Shown here one piece after another: positions 53,714 to 64,000 of a stretch of DNA of 64,000 nt (positions are counted from its first letter, which is position 1; every line of letters starts with the position of its first letter). Source of the DNA: Microterricola viridarii (GTDB lineage: Bacteria; Actinomycetota; Actinomycetes; Actinomycetales; Microbacteriaceae); NCBI RefSeq assembly GCF_001542775.1, contig NZ_CP014145.1:1798001-1862000 (forward strand), read 5' to 3'. Made by a program: the position numbers and the translations under genes. The notes beneath the pieces are model-generated. The model made no database searches and was not told the DNA's origin. It saw only the letters and a list, made by a program, of their open reading frames with translations.

Positions 53714-54600
53714 CACAGACCGCGCTTCTTCGGGTTCTTGTCGGCCTGGCGCACGGCGTACCGTTCCTGGGCTTCTGCGCCGTCGCGCGAGATGGTGAGC
53801 ACCTGGCCGAGCTCGGCCTTGCTCAGCTCGCGCATCTGGCCGATCGGCAAGGTGCCGAGGTTCAGCGGGCCGAACTGGCGGCGCACCAGGTCCACGACCG
53901 GGTGGCCGACCTCGGCCAACATGCGCCGCACGATGCGGTTGCGCCCGGAGTGCAGGGTGATCTCGACGACGCTGTGGGTCTGCGAACCGGCCGGGTCGGA
54001 GAGGATGCGGGCCTTGTCGGCCTTGATCGGGCCGTCCTCCAGCTCGATGCCACGCTGCAGCAGGGCGATGGTCTGGGCCGTCATCTTGCCGCGCACCTTG
54101 GCGACATAGGTCTTCGTCACGCCGAAGGAGGGGTGCGCCAGGGTGTGTGCGAGGTCGCCGTCGTTGGTGAGGATGAGCAGACCGCTGGTCTCGGCATCCA
54201 GGCGGCCCACGTTGTAGAGGCGTTCCTCGAACTGGTCGGTGAAGTAGCTGAGGTCGGGGCGACCCTGCTCGTCGTTCAGCGAGGAGACGACGCCGGTCGG
54301 CTTGTTCAGCATGATGTAGCGCTTGCTCTGGTCGAGCTGCACACCAAGGCCGTTGACCGAGACCAGGTCGGTCTCCGGGTTCACCCGGGTGCCGAGCTCC
54401 TTGACGACGACGCCGTTCACCGAGATACGGCCCTCGACGATGTACTCCTCGACGACGCGGCGGGAGGCGATGCCGGCGGCGGCGAGCAGCTTCTGCAGGC
54501 GAACGCCTGTCGGGCCGGCATCCGGGATGCGCACGAAGTCATCGTCGGGACCGAAGTCTTCCGCGTCGTAATCCTTGGGGTTGAAGTCATCGGAGGTCAT
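53713..54600 (-). CDS. rluB: Ribosomal large-subunit pseudouridine synthase (RluB/RsuA family)
   Basis: A 295-residue enzyme. An S4 RNA-binding domain at about 33-80 (VRLQKLLAAAGIASRRVVEE) precedes the catalytic domain with YIMLNKPTGVVSSLNDEQGR and the active-site Asp in NVGRLDAETSGLLILTNDG; GRNRIVRRMLAEVGHPV is the C-terminal signature. The acidic N-terminal 30 residues are an extension. Genes scpB and rluB overlap by 14 bases. Confidence 0.94.
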   Translation of the reverse strand: MTSDDFNPKDYDAEDFGPDDDFVRIPDAGPTGVRLQKLLAAAGIASRRVVEEYIVEGRISVNGVVVKELGTRVNPETDLVSVNGLGVQLDQSKRYIMLNKPTGVVSSLNDEQGRPDLSYFTDQFEERLYNVGRLDAETSGLLILTNDGDLAHTLAHPSFGVTKTYVAKVRGKMTAQTIALLQRGIELEDGPIKADKARILSDPAGSQTHSVVEITLHSGRNRIVRRMLAEVGHPVVDLVRRQFGPLNLGTLPIGQMRELSKAELGQVLTISRDGAEAQERYAVRQADKNPKKRGL

Positions 54601-55210
54601 GGCTAAATCCTTCCGCGCCGTCCTCGAGAAGAGGAGAGATCGGCGGCAGTTCGTCGAGGGAGTTCAGACCGAGCTGCGCGAGCAGCAAGTCGGTCGTGGT
54701 GTAGTTGATGGCGCCGGTTTCGGCGTCGGTGAATGCTTCGGTGATGAGGCCGCGGCCGAGCAGCGTGCGCACGACGGAGTCGACGTTCACCGCCCGGATC
54801 GAGGCGACGGAGCCGCGGCTGATGGGCTGCTTGTATGCGATGACGGCGAGCGTCTCCAGCGCGGCCTGGGAGAGCTTGCTGGGGTTCTGCGTCATCACGA
54901 AGTCAGCTACGACGGTGTCGTACTCTGCGCGCACGTAGAAGCGCCAACCGCCGCCGACCTCGCGCAGTTCGAAGCCGCGGCGCACACCGGCGGGGTTGCC
55001 CGCTGCGTCGACGCCGTCATAGTCGTTGACGAGGCGTGCGACGGATGCCGCCACCTCCTCGACCGGCCGGCCGATGGCGGTGGCCAGGTGCACCAGGCCC
55101 TGCGGCTCGTCAGCGACGAGCAGCACGGCCTCCAGGGCGCGGTCGATGTCGAGTGCGTTGTCGGTCTCTTGCACAGTTCCAGTCTCGGTCTCGGTTTCGA
55201 GTTCAGGCAT
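54587..55210 (-). CDS. scpB: Segregation and condensation protein B
   Basis: A 207-residue protein with two winged-helix domains: ALEAVLLVADEPQGLVHLAT, GWRFYVRAEY, LSQAALETLAVIAYKQPISR and VVRTLLGRGLITEAF are the conserved stretches. It works with ScpA and SMC in chromosome condensation. It overlaps scpA by 8 bases. Confidence 0.95.
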   Translation of the reverse strand: MPELETETETGTVQETDNALDIDRALEAVLLVADEPQGLVHLATAIGRPVEEVAASVARLVNDYDGVDAAGNPAGVRRGFELREVGGGWRFYVRAEYDTVVADFVMTQNPSKLSQAALETLAVIAYKQPISRGSVASIRAVNVDSVVRTLLGRGLITEAFTDAETGAINYTTTDLLLAQLGLNSLDELPPISPLLEDGAEGFSHDLR

Positions 55211-56051
55211 CGTAATCTGCTCCCAGGTTGGCGAGGCTGTCGTCGGTCCAGACCTCCGCTGTCCAGCGCAGGGTCAGCTCGCCGAGCGGCTCGAGCTGCT
55301 CGAAGGCGATCGCGGCGTGCCGGTACAGCTCGAGCACGGCCAGGAAGCGGGCGATGACGATGCCCTTCTGCCCCGCCGTTTGGTCGAGCCCGCTGATCAG
55401 CTGCCGGAACGTGACCGGCTCTCCCCCGCGCAGCACGGCGACGATGTGGGCGGCCTGCTCGCGGATGCTGACGAGCGGCGCGTGCAGGTGGTCCAGCCCG
55501 ACAACCGGGATGGCGCGCGGTGCCATGGCGAACGTGGCGAGGGCGGCGAAGTCGGCGGCGGAGAGGCTCCAGACGAGTTCGGGTGTCTGCTGGCGGTACT
55601 TCTCCTCCAGCCGCACGGTGCGGGCGTGCCGCTGCGACTCCACTTCGAGGTGGCCGGCGAACCAGGCCGAGGCCTCCTTGAACGCTCGGTACTGCAGCAG
55701 TCGGGCGAACAGCAGGTCGCGGGCCTCCAGCAGTGCGACGTCTTCCGCGTCGACGAGCTCGCCCTGCGGCAGCAGCCCGGCGACCTTGAGGTCGAGCAGA
55801 GTGGCGGCCACGACGACGAACTCGCTGGCCTGGTCGAGCTCCTTCTCGGAGTCGAGGCCGCGCAGGTAGGCGATGAACTCATCGGTGACGCGGCTGAGCG
55901 ACACCTCGGTGATGTCCAGTTCGTGCTTGGCGATCAGGCTGAGCAGCAAGTCGAACGGTCCGGAGAAGTTGCTGAGCGCGACGGAGAAACCCCCGTCGCC
56001 GGTGGGTGCTTCGTGGGGTGCTGGCGCGAGGCCGCTAGGCGACGGCGCCAC
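55203..56051 (-). CDS. scpA: Segregation and condensation protein A
   Basis: A kleisin of about 282 residues: FSVALSNFSGPFDLLLSLIA near the start, then HELDITEVSLSRVTDEFIAY and ASEFVVVAATLLDLKVAGLL, typical of ScpA. The C-terminal winged helix has VIARFLAVLELYRHAAIAFE. The start is taken as GTG 56051, which overlaps the parA stop; other starts further upstream are open but run through parA. It bridges SMC heads with ScpB. Confidence 0.92.
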   Translation of the reverse strand: MAPSPSGLAPAPHEAPTGDGGFSVALSNFSGPFDLLLSLIAKHELDITEVSLSRVTDEFIAYLRGLDSEKELDQASEFVVVAATLLDLKVAGLLPQGELVDAEDVALLEARDLLFARLLQYRAFKEASAWFAGHLEVESQRHARTVRLEEKYRQQTPELVWSLSAADFAALATFAMAPRAIPVVGLDHLHAPLVSIREQAAHIVAVLRGGEPVTFRQLISGLDQTAGQKGIVIARFLAVLELYRHAAIAFEQLEPLGELTLRWTAEVWTDDSLANLGADYDA

Positions 56052-56967
56052 GACTGACCAGTTCCCTGGCGAGCTGCCGGTAGGCGCGGGCCGCCGCGTG
56101 CTCCGGTGCGAACTGGGTGATCGGGGCGCCGGCGACGCTGGCATCCGGGAACTTCACGGTGCGGCCGATGACGGTCTCGAGCACCTTGTCGCCGAAGGCC
56201 TCGACGACACGGTCGAGCACCTCGCGCGAGTGCAGCGTACGCGAGTCGTACATGGTGGCCAGGATGCCGTCGAGCTCGATGGCTGGGTTCAGCCGGTCGC
56301 GCACCTTGTCGATGGTCTCGATCAGCAGCGCGACGCCGCGCAGGGCGAAGAACTCGCACTCCAGCGGGATCAGCACGCCGTGGCTGGCGGTGAGGGCGTT
56401 GACGGTGAGCAGCCCGAGCGACGGCTGGCAGTCGATCAGGATGACGTCGTAGTCGTCGCTGACCTTGCGCAGCACGCTGGCGAGGATCTGCTCGCGGGCG
56501 ACCTCGTTGACCAGGTGCACCTCGGCGGCGGAGAGGTCGATGTTGGCCGGGATGACGTCGAGTCCCGGAACCCGGGTCTTCTGGATGGCGTCGGCCGGCT
56601 TGGCGGAGCGCGACAGCAGCAGGTCGTAGATGGTCGGCACGTCGTGGGTCTGCACGCCGAGTCCGGCCGAGAGGGCGCCCTGCGGGTCGAAGTCGATGGC
56701 CAGCACCCGGCGGCCGTACTCGGCCAGCGTCGCGCCCAGGTTGATCGTCGTCGTGGTCTTGCCGACGCCGCCCTTCTGGTTGCAGAGGGCGATGATGCGG
56801 GCCGGGCCGTGGCTCTTCAGCGGCGCGGGCACGGGGAAGTCGGTCTGCGGGCGGTTGGTCGGGCCCATGCCCGGCTCCTGCCGCACGCCCCGGCCGTAGG
56901 CGAGGTCGCCCATGGCGGAAAGTTCAGCGAGGGGAAGTTCTGCCGAGTGGTCTCGCTTGCTCGCCAC
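56035..56967 (-). CDS. ParA/Soj-family ATPase
   Basis: A 310-residue deviant-Walker ATPase: IALCNQKGGVGKTTTTINLG, the Walker B region DVILIDCQPSLGLLTVNAL, and LECEFFALRGVALLIETI. The N-terminal 60 residues are an extension. The GTG at 56967 was picked since GGAG lies upstream. This ParA without ParB, ahead of scpA-scpB, is a conserved actinobacterial arrangement and differs from the ori-linked parAB. Confidence 0.93.
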   Translation of the reverse strand: MASKRDHSAELPLAELSAMGDLAYGRGVRQEPGMGPTNRPQTDFPVPAPLKSHGPARIIALCNQKGGVGKTTTTINLGATLAEYGRRVLAIDFDPQGALSAGLGVQTHDVPTIYDLLLSRSAKPADAIQKTRVPGLDVIPANIDLSAAEVHLVNEVAREQILASVLRKVSDDYDVILIDCQPSLGLLTVNALTASHGVLIPLECEFFALRGVALLIETIDKVRDRLNPAIELDGILATMYDSRTLHSREVLDRVVEAFGDKVLETVIGRTVKFPDASVAGAPITQFAPEHAAARAYRQLARELVSRGAVA

Positions 56968-57054
56968 GCTGATCTCCTGGTCTGGGCCGATGCCCACTCA
57001 AACTGTTGCCTGTGTCGCGCCGTCGCGGCGAGGCCGCGGGGCACTCAGACGATT

Positions 57055-58032
57055 CTAGCGAGCGCGCGGGTGGGCACTCGTGTACATATCGCGCAGAGTG
57101 TCGGCCGTGACCAGGGTGTAGATCTGTGTGGTGGCCACCGACGAGTGGCCGAGCAACTCCTGCACGACGCGCACATCGGCGCCGCCGGCCAGCAGGTGGG
57201 TGGCGAAGGAGTGTCGAAGCGTGTGCGGGGACACCTCGATGTCGAGGCCCGCACGGGCGGCAGCGGCCCGGATGATGAGCCAGGCGTTCTGCCGGGATAC
57301 CCGCTGGCCGCGGAGCCCGAGGAACAGCGCGGGCGTGGCGGTTCCCCGGCGGGAGAGCACCGGACGGGCGCGCACCAGGTAGGCGTCGAGTGCGGCCCTG
57401 GCGAAGCTGCCAACGGGCACGATGCGCTGTTTGCCGCCTTTGCCGAGCAGGCGCACCACGTCTTGGTCGATCACGTCATCGACGTTCAGGTCGACCGCCT
57501 CAGAGACGCGGGCGCCGGTGGCGTAGAGCAGCTCGAGCAGTGCGCGGTCGCGCAGCTGCTGGATCTCGTCGCCGCGAGTGGCGTCCAGCAGTGCCTCGAC
57601 CTGCTCGATCGTGATCGCCTTGGGCAGTCGGCTGCCGAGCTTGGGCGGCTTCGTCTCGTGGGCGACATCCGTCTCGGTGTGCCCCTCTTCGAGCAGGAAG
57701 CGGTGCCAGCCGCGCACCGAGGAGAGCACCCGGGCGATCGAAGACGCCTGGAGCGGCTCCTCCTCGCGCGTGCCGAGGTGCTGAACGAACGCGCCGACGT
57801 GGTTGCCTGTGACACCGGACGGGTCGTCGACGCCCTCCCCCGCCAGCCACTGCGTGTACAGGGCGAGGTCGCGGCGGTAGGCGGCGATGGTGTTGGTCGA
57901 GAGCCCGCGCTCCACGGTGACATGGCGCAGGTAGTTCTGCACGGCGCGCTGCATCGCAGTGGGCGGTGGGGCGGGCGGCAGCGTCGCTGGGTCCTGGCCG
58001 GGGGCTGTCGCCGTTTCCGGCTCCATGCTCAT
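57055..58032 (-). CDS. xerD: Tyrosine recombinase XerD
   Basis: A 325-residue site-specific recombinase resolving chromosome dimers at dif. The N-terminal SAM-like domain has [20 protein letters not shown]. Catalytic residues: Arg in [20 protein letters not shown], Lys in [12 protein letters not shown], His-x-x-Arg in [14 protein letters not shown], His in [13 protein letters not shown] and Tyr in the same segment. The start ATG at 58032 overlaps the nudix stop (ATGA). The context beside nudix and parA is conserved, which separates it from phage integrases. Confidence 0.95.
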   Translation of the reverse strand: MSMEPETATAPGQDPATLPPAPPPTAMQRAVQNYLRHVTVERGLSTNTIAAYRRDLALYTQWLAGEGVDDPSGVTGNHVGAFVQHLGTREEEPLQASSIARVLSSVRGWHRFLLEEGHTETDVAHETKPPKLGSRLPKAITIEQVEALLDATRGDEIQQLRDRALLELLYATGARVSEAVDLNVDDVIDQDVVRLLGKGGKQRIVPVGSFARAALDAYLVRARPVLSRRGTATPALFLGLRGQRVSRQNAWLIIRAAAARAGLDIEVSPHTLRHSFATHLLAGGADVRVVQELLGHSSVATTQIYTLVTADTLRDMYTSAHPRAR

Positions 58033-58682
58033 TCCCCGAGCGCTTCGCTCTTCGGATGCCGCGGCCAACTCGTGTCGCCGGCATCCAGTCCCTGCCACCC
58101 GCGCGAACGGGCCACCGTGGCGGCGAGCGCGCCGATCACGAGCGAGGGGTTCTGCAGCCGTCTGGCCATGACGGCGTCGACGAGCTCGTCGAGGCCGACC
58201 CAGCGCAGCTCGATGTCGGCTTCCTCATCGCTGCGCGGGAACGGCGACGCCGTCGCAGTGAGCCCGCGGGCCAAGTAGATCCGGATCGCCTCGTCGCTGC
58301 CGCCCGGCGACGTGTAGAACTCGCTGAGCACGCTCCACTCTGCGGCCTGCAGGTCGGTCTCCTCGGCGAGTTCGCGCTGCGCAGCGCGCAGCGGGCTCTC
58401 CCCGCGGATGTCGAGCAGGCCGGCCGGGATCTCCCACTCGCGCATCCGCACCGGGTGGCGGTACTGCTTGATCAGCAGCACACGCTCCGCATCGTCGATG
58501 GCGAGCACTGCGACGGCCCCGCTGTGGTCGACGTACTCGCGCTCGATCTCGGCGCCGTTGTACTCGAAGCGGTCGCGACGCACACCCCACACGCGCCCGT
58601 CGAAGACGGTGCTCGAGGAGAGCACCGGGGCCGCCTGCCGGGTGTCGGCAAGCGGCTCGCGGGGCTCCTCAGCGTGTGGCAT
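58029..58682 (-). CDS. NUDIX hydrolase, ADP-ribose pyrophosphatase type
   Basis: A 217-residue hydrolase. The Nudix box is in [42 protein letters not shown] before it is the ADP-ribose pyrophosphatase pattern, and [15 protein letters not shown] after it. It cleaves ADP-ribose to AMP and ribose 5-phosphate. It lies between pyrG and xerD as in many actinobacteria. Confidence 0.92.
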   Translation of the reverse strand: MPHAEEPREPLADTRQAAPVLSSSTVFDGRVWGVRRDRFEYNGAEIEREYVDHSGAVAVLAIDDAERVLLIKQYRHPVRMREWEIPAGLLDIRGESPLRAAQRELAEETDLQAAEWSVLSEFYTSPGGSDEAIRIYLARGLTATASPFPRSDEEADIELRWVGLDELVDAVMARRLQNPSLVIGALAATVARSRGWQGLDAGDTSWPRHPKSEALGE

Positions 58683-58730
58683 GTGCGTCGCTACTCTGCT
58701 CCGTGACGTGGTTTCGTTGCTCGGGCGCCG

Positions 58731-60515
<1,785 letters not shown>

Positions 60516-60530
60516 TTACACAACGGGTGA

Positions 60531-63500
60531 TCAATTCGTGGGGCCTGCCCAGAAATCGTCGTACGACACCACGATCGGCGACGGGCTGGCCGTGCTGCTC
60601 AGGTAGCTGTACAGGCCGATCGAGCCCGGCGCTTGGAGCGCCGCCGTTGCGTCTGTCGAGCTCACCAGCCAGCTGGCAGGCTCGGCCGCACCAACCTTCC
60701 ATGCCTTCGCACGGATCGTCGTCGGCGCCGTGCTGAAGACCTGCACGCGCAGGTTCAGCTTGTCTCCCGTCGCGTAACTGACGCCAGAGAGGTTCGCCGA
60801 CTTGAGGATCGTGTCCGTGTTCAGCTGTGTTTGCAGCTGAACCGCCCCCGATGCGCTCACGACGACACGAGCCCCATAGCTGGCCGCACCGACCTGACGG
60901 GCGACCACACCGGCGTACATGCTGCTGGCCGTTTGTCGCGTGAACGAGATCTTCGTCTTCAGGTCCGTGTCCGTGGACGAGACCGCATTGAGGAACACCC
61001 TCATGCTCGTGCCCGATTTCGCGGTGATCTTCGCTTCCCCACCATTGACGGCGAAGGACGACGCGTTGGCCTGGGGCGCCCAGGCCCCGCCCGTCTCGGC
61101 GGTGCCGAGCCCACCGGTGACGGTGCGCGCGAAGGTGTCGACAGCGAAAGCGCCGCCCGGGGTGGCCGTGACCGTGATCGTCTGGCTCGCGGTGCCCGTT
61201 GCCCCCTTGTTGTCGGTCACCGTCAACGTCACGGTGTAGGTTCCGGCCGCCGCGAAGGTGTGACTTGCGCTGATGCCGCTCGCGGTGCCGTTGTCGCTGA
61301 ACTTCCAGGCATAGCTGGCGATGGTGCCGTCCGGGTCCCGTGAGGTGGAGCCGTTCACGGCGACGGTGAGCCCCGTGGCGCTTGCGGTCAGGCCGGCGCT
61401 CGGCGCGATGTTGGCCGCGGCATCCGGCGTGTTGGGCAGCCCCGGTGTTCCCTGCACGCCGGACGCAGCGCGCCAGTTCGCAGGGTCCGCGTTGTCTGCC
61501 GTCGGCGACAGCAACTCGAGCGACGGACCGGTGCCGTCTGCGGCCGCGGGCCACGGGGCGGCATTCGTGTAGCTGACGGAATCGACGATGCGCGTTCCGG
61601 CCTTCAGGATGACGGCCTCCCCCGCATCGTCAAGGGTTCCGCTGAAGCTCCCGCCGACGAGGCGGTTGGCCCCGGTGTAGGCCGCACGGAACGCGACATC
61701 CGTGGCGACGAACACCACGCGTCCTCCGGCCGGCACTACGGTTCCCGGTTGGATAGTGAGGCCGACGGCGTCGATGGTCCAGCCAGAGATGTCCACGGCG
61801 GTTGTGCCGGGGTTCGCGAGTTCGATGAACTCGCCGCCGGTTCCGGCCGGGTGGTACTGGATCTCGTTGATCACGACCGCGGCGTTCGGCGACTGGGAGA
61901 CGGGAACGAGCTTGCCCGCACCGGTGTTGCCTATGATGGCCGCCCGCCGGTCGGCGAGGCCCGCAATGAAAGCCGACCGTGCCGATGCGGGGTGTATCCG
62001 CCCCACTTGGCGCGATCCAGGTTCCACTCGGGGGTGGTCTTCGTTGAGATCGCGTCCCACTGTGCCTCGAACTGCCCCGCCGCCAGGAACTGGTCGGAGA
62101 GGGTGCTCAGCCGCCGGTAGAACATCTCCTTGAACTCGGGGTACTTCAGCATCGCCTGGGTGAACCGGTTCGAGGTGTCCGGGGTGAGGAAGAGCCCCTT
62201 GCCGTCAGAGGCTGGCACGGTGAAGATCCAGTTGAGGTCCCAGTGCCACATCTCCCAGCGGCCTGTTCCCTCGGTATCGCGGGCCAGCCACCAGTTGTAC
62301 CAGCCGCTGTCCTGGTGGCGCATGATCGAGTTGATCGCCATGTAGTTGATCAGCTCCGGCACGTTGACGTTCTCGTAGATCCACGCCTGCTGGGCGGCCG
62401 ACGCCGGGGCGTCTACCGTGTTGCTGAGTGTCCAGACGTCCGTGAAGTCCTCGTCCTCGCGGGTCTTCTTGTCGAGCCAGAGGGCCGCCTTGAGCGCGGC
62501 CGGAGATGCCGTCTTGCCGACGGCGCCGCCGTCGGCCTTGTAGATGGCCCAGTTCTTCACCCCTTGCGCGGTCCGCCAGGAGCCGTCCTCGGTCTCCATG
62601 ATGCGCCCCAGGCTCCAGAAGGCCGCGTTGCGCTGGGTGCGCACCGGGATAATGCTCAGGCCGCGCGCCCCCGCCGCCTTCACGGTGCTCCAGCCGACGT
62701 CGGCGAAGTTGGCCGAGTAGTTCTGCAGCGCAAACTTGTCGAGTGCGTAGGGCAGTTGGCCACCAAGGTCGAACTTGTACCCGGCCGGCATCACGACCTT
62801 CCAGTTGACCTTCGCGTCGGTGCGGGAAGAGTTGCCACGCACGCTCATCTGCACGCCGTCGATCACCTCGCCGTTGTAGGCCCAGACGGCCGCACCGGCG
62901 ACATCGTCGAGCCGGTGGTTGGCGAGGATGTCGGCGTAGACGGCGTCGTCCATGAACCACTCGATGACGGGCAGCTGGCTGGTGACCGCGCTGTCCCTGA
63001 CCACGACGCCGCGGTAACGCATCGACTCCCCTGCCGCGGGCATCGAGTAGGCCTTGCTCCCGGCCATGGCGTCGATGCGGTAGCGAATCAGCTTGCCACC
63101 CGACTGCGCGGGGATCGTCGCGGCATAGACGCCGTCGCCGGCGCCGCCCGGGCTAGCCGCGTCATCCAGGAATGGGATGGCGACGTCGGCCGCGAACATG
63201 ATCTTGTAGCTCAGCGTTGCCGTCGAACCCGGCTGCAGGCGAGCGCTGACGACCACGGCTTGACTCGGCGTTGGCCGGGCCGGCGTGGCCAGCGTCTCGG
63301 TGATGGCCGGCGGCACGCCGGTTCCGTTGATCGAGTTGACGGCCTTGGGGGTGCCGCCGGTCGCCACGCTCGCGCCCCAGCTCTCGGGCAGGGTGTTGTC
63401 GGAGAGCAGGTCGCGCAGCTCCAGCGTCGGGCCGGTTGCGTCCGGGGATGTCGGCCACGGGGCGACGTCGGCGTAGGTGACGGTGTCGATGACGGCGAGC

Positions 63501-63892
63501 GCGCCGTCGACAAGGGTCACGGTCTCGCCGCTGTTGCTGAGATTGCCGCCGTAGACCGCATCCGGGGCGAACCCATAGGTCAGCTGGAACCGTGCGGCAT
63601 CCTTGCCCACCACGAGGTAACCGTTCGCGGGGATGACGGTGCCGGCCGGCAGGGTGCCGGTCACGCCGGCGCTGAAGGACCAGCCGGAGACATCGATGCT
63701 GGCCGCGCTGGTGTTGCTCAGCTCAAGGAAGTCGTCGCCGTCGACGTCGGAGACGGCATGGTAGTTGAGCTCTGAGATCACGATCCCGCCGGGATCCGCA
63801 TACGCCGGTGCCGCTTGCACGACGACCAGAGCTCCACACGTCATCGTGAGGGTCAGTGCGAGGGCCACGCTTCGGGTGCGCTGAATCGCCAT
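60531..63892 (-). pseudogene. Large secreted LTD/CotH/PKD protein, broken by one missing base
   Basis: Two frames make one protein of about 1120 residues. It starts at ATG 63892 (GGAGAGAG upstream) with a signal peptide ending PAYA at about residue 31. Next come a lamin-tail domain (ISELNYHAVSDVDGDDFLEL), a CotH-kinase-like domain (QMSVRGNSSRTDAKVNWKVV, MWHWDLNWIFTVP), a second lamin-tail domain (VINEIQYHPAGTGGEFIELA), a PKD domain (DPDGTIASYAWKFSDNGTA) and a lectin-like C-terminal domain (VVVSYDDFWAG). The frame breaks at the G run 61989-61992; one extra base joins GGYTP to ASARSAFIAGLADRRAAI. Probably a sequencing error or a recent mutation. It would act outside the cell, perhaps as a surface protein kinase. 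Confidence 0.85.
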
Positions 63893-64000
63893 TGATTCGT
63901 CTCTCTCCAGAGATACTGTGAGCGCCGGCGCTTGGGTAGGCGCGAGCACTCGCACCGGTTCGGGTACGGTGCATCGCCCATGTTGGCATGACGCAGCGCC
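63893..64000. other. Upstream region of the CotH gene
   Basis: The last 108 bases hold the leader of the CotH gene with its ribosome site. An open frame extends to 63955 but without a better start. No other gene is visible before the window ends. Confidence 0.5.

Overview
The window is GC-rich DNA from a high-GC Gram-positive bacterium (Actinomycetota), most likely of the family Microbacteriaceae. Supporting signs are the many GTG starts, ATGA/GTGA stop-start overlaps, a monomeric NADP isocitrate dehydrogenase, an actinobacterial-type LexA (SOS) box and the housekeeping run pyrG-nudix-xerD-parA-scpA-scpB-rluB-tyrA-cmk-der. Genus cannot be fixed from the sequence alone.

Left part (1-28 kb): mixed metabolic and regulatory genes. 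These are an MBL-fold enzyme, a PRC-barrel protein, a MmyB-type regulator with three operator-like repeats, a cupin/DUF2255/aldo-keto reductase group, icd, a PspA-like pair, a patatin, a secreted HtrA-like protease, and a small SOS-controlled gene. A conserved lipid-linked cluster follows (GMC oxidoreductase, diacylglycerol kinase, FAD-linked oxidase / TetR, GlpD) that resembles Rv2249c-Rv2252 of Mycobacterium tuberculosis. After it come pdxY, a histidine phosphatase, a succinate-semialdehyde-dehydrogenase-like gene, an unknown PIN-like protein, and a divergent lysR/yeiH pair.

Accessory island (about 28.3-35.34 kb): a visibly lower-GC region ending exactly at a tRNA-Pro(GGG) gene. It is an array of related modules. 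Each right end carries the C-terminus of a transposase-like gene, a strong terminator hairpin and a copy of the tRNA-Pro 3' end. The minus strand is packed with toxin/immunity remnants: barnase-like with barstar, an ADP-ribosyltransferase-like toxin end with a coupled immunity gene, and three paralogous small lipoproteins each coupled to the same short upstream reading frame. It looks like a graveyard of polymorphic toxin immunity cassettes accreted at a tRNA.

Right part (35.4-64 kb): after a GNAT protein, a USP gene and a coupled pair of fluoride channels comes a complete urease locus (ureA, a His-rich CbiX-like gene, ureB, ureC, ureF, ureG, ureD, NiCoT nickel transporter, urea transporter). 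No ureE is present; the His-rich CbiX-like protein sits in the operon and may take its nickel-handling role. A very large FUSC protein fused to a potassium-channel-like pore module follows, then the housekeeping block, then a large secreted LTD/CotH/PKD protein broken by one frameshift.

Several genes (cupin, FAD oxidase, CotH protein, ART-like toxin) are each broken by a single missing base, mostly in short G/C runs, so some apparent pseudogenes may be sequencing errors.
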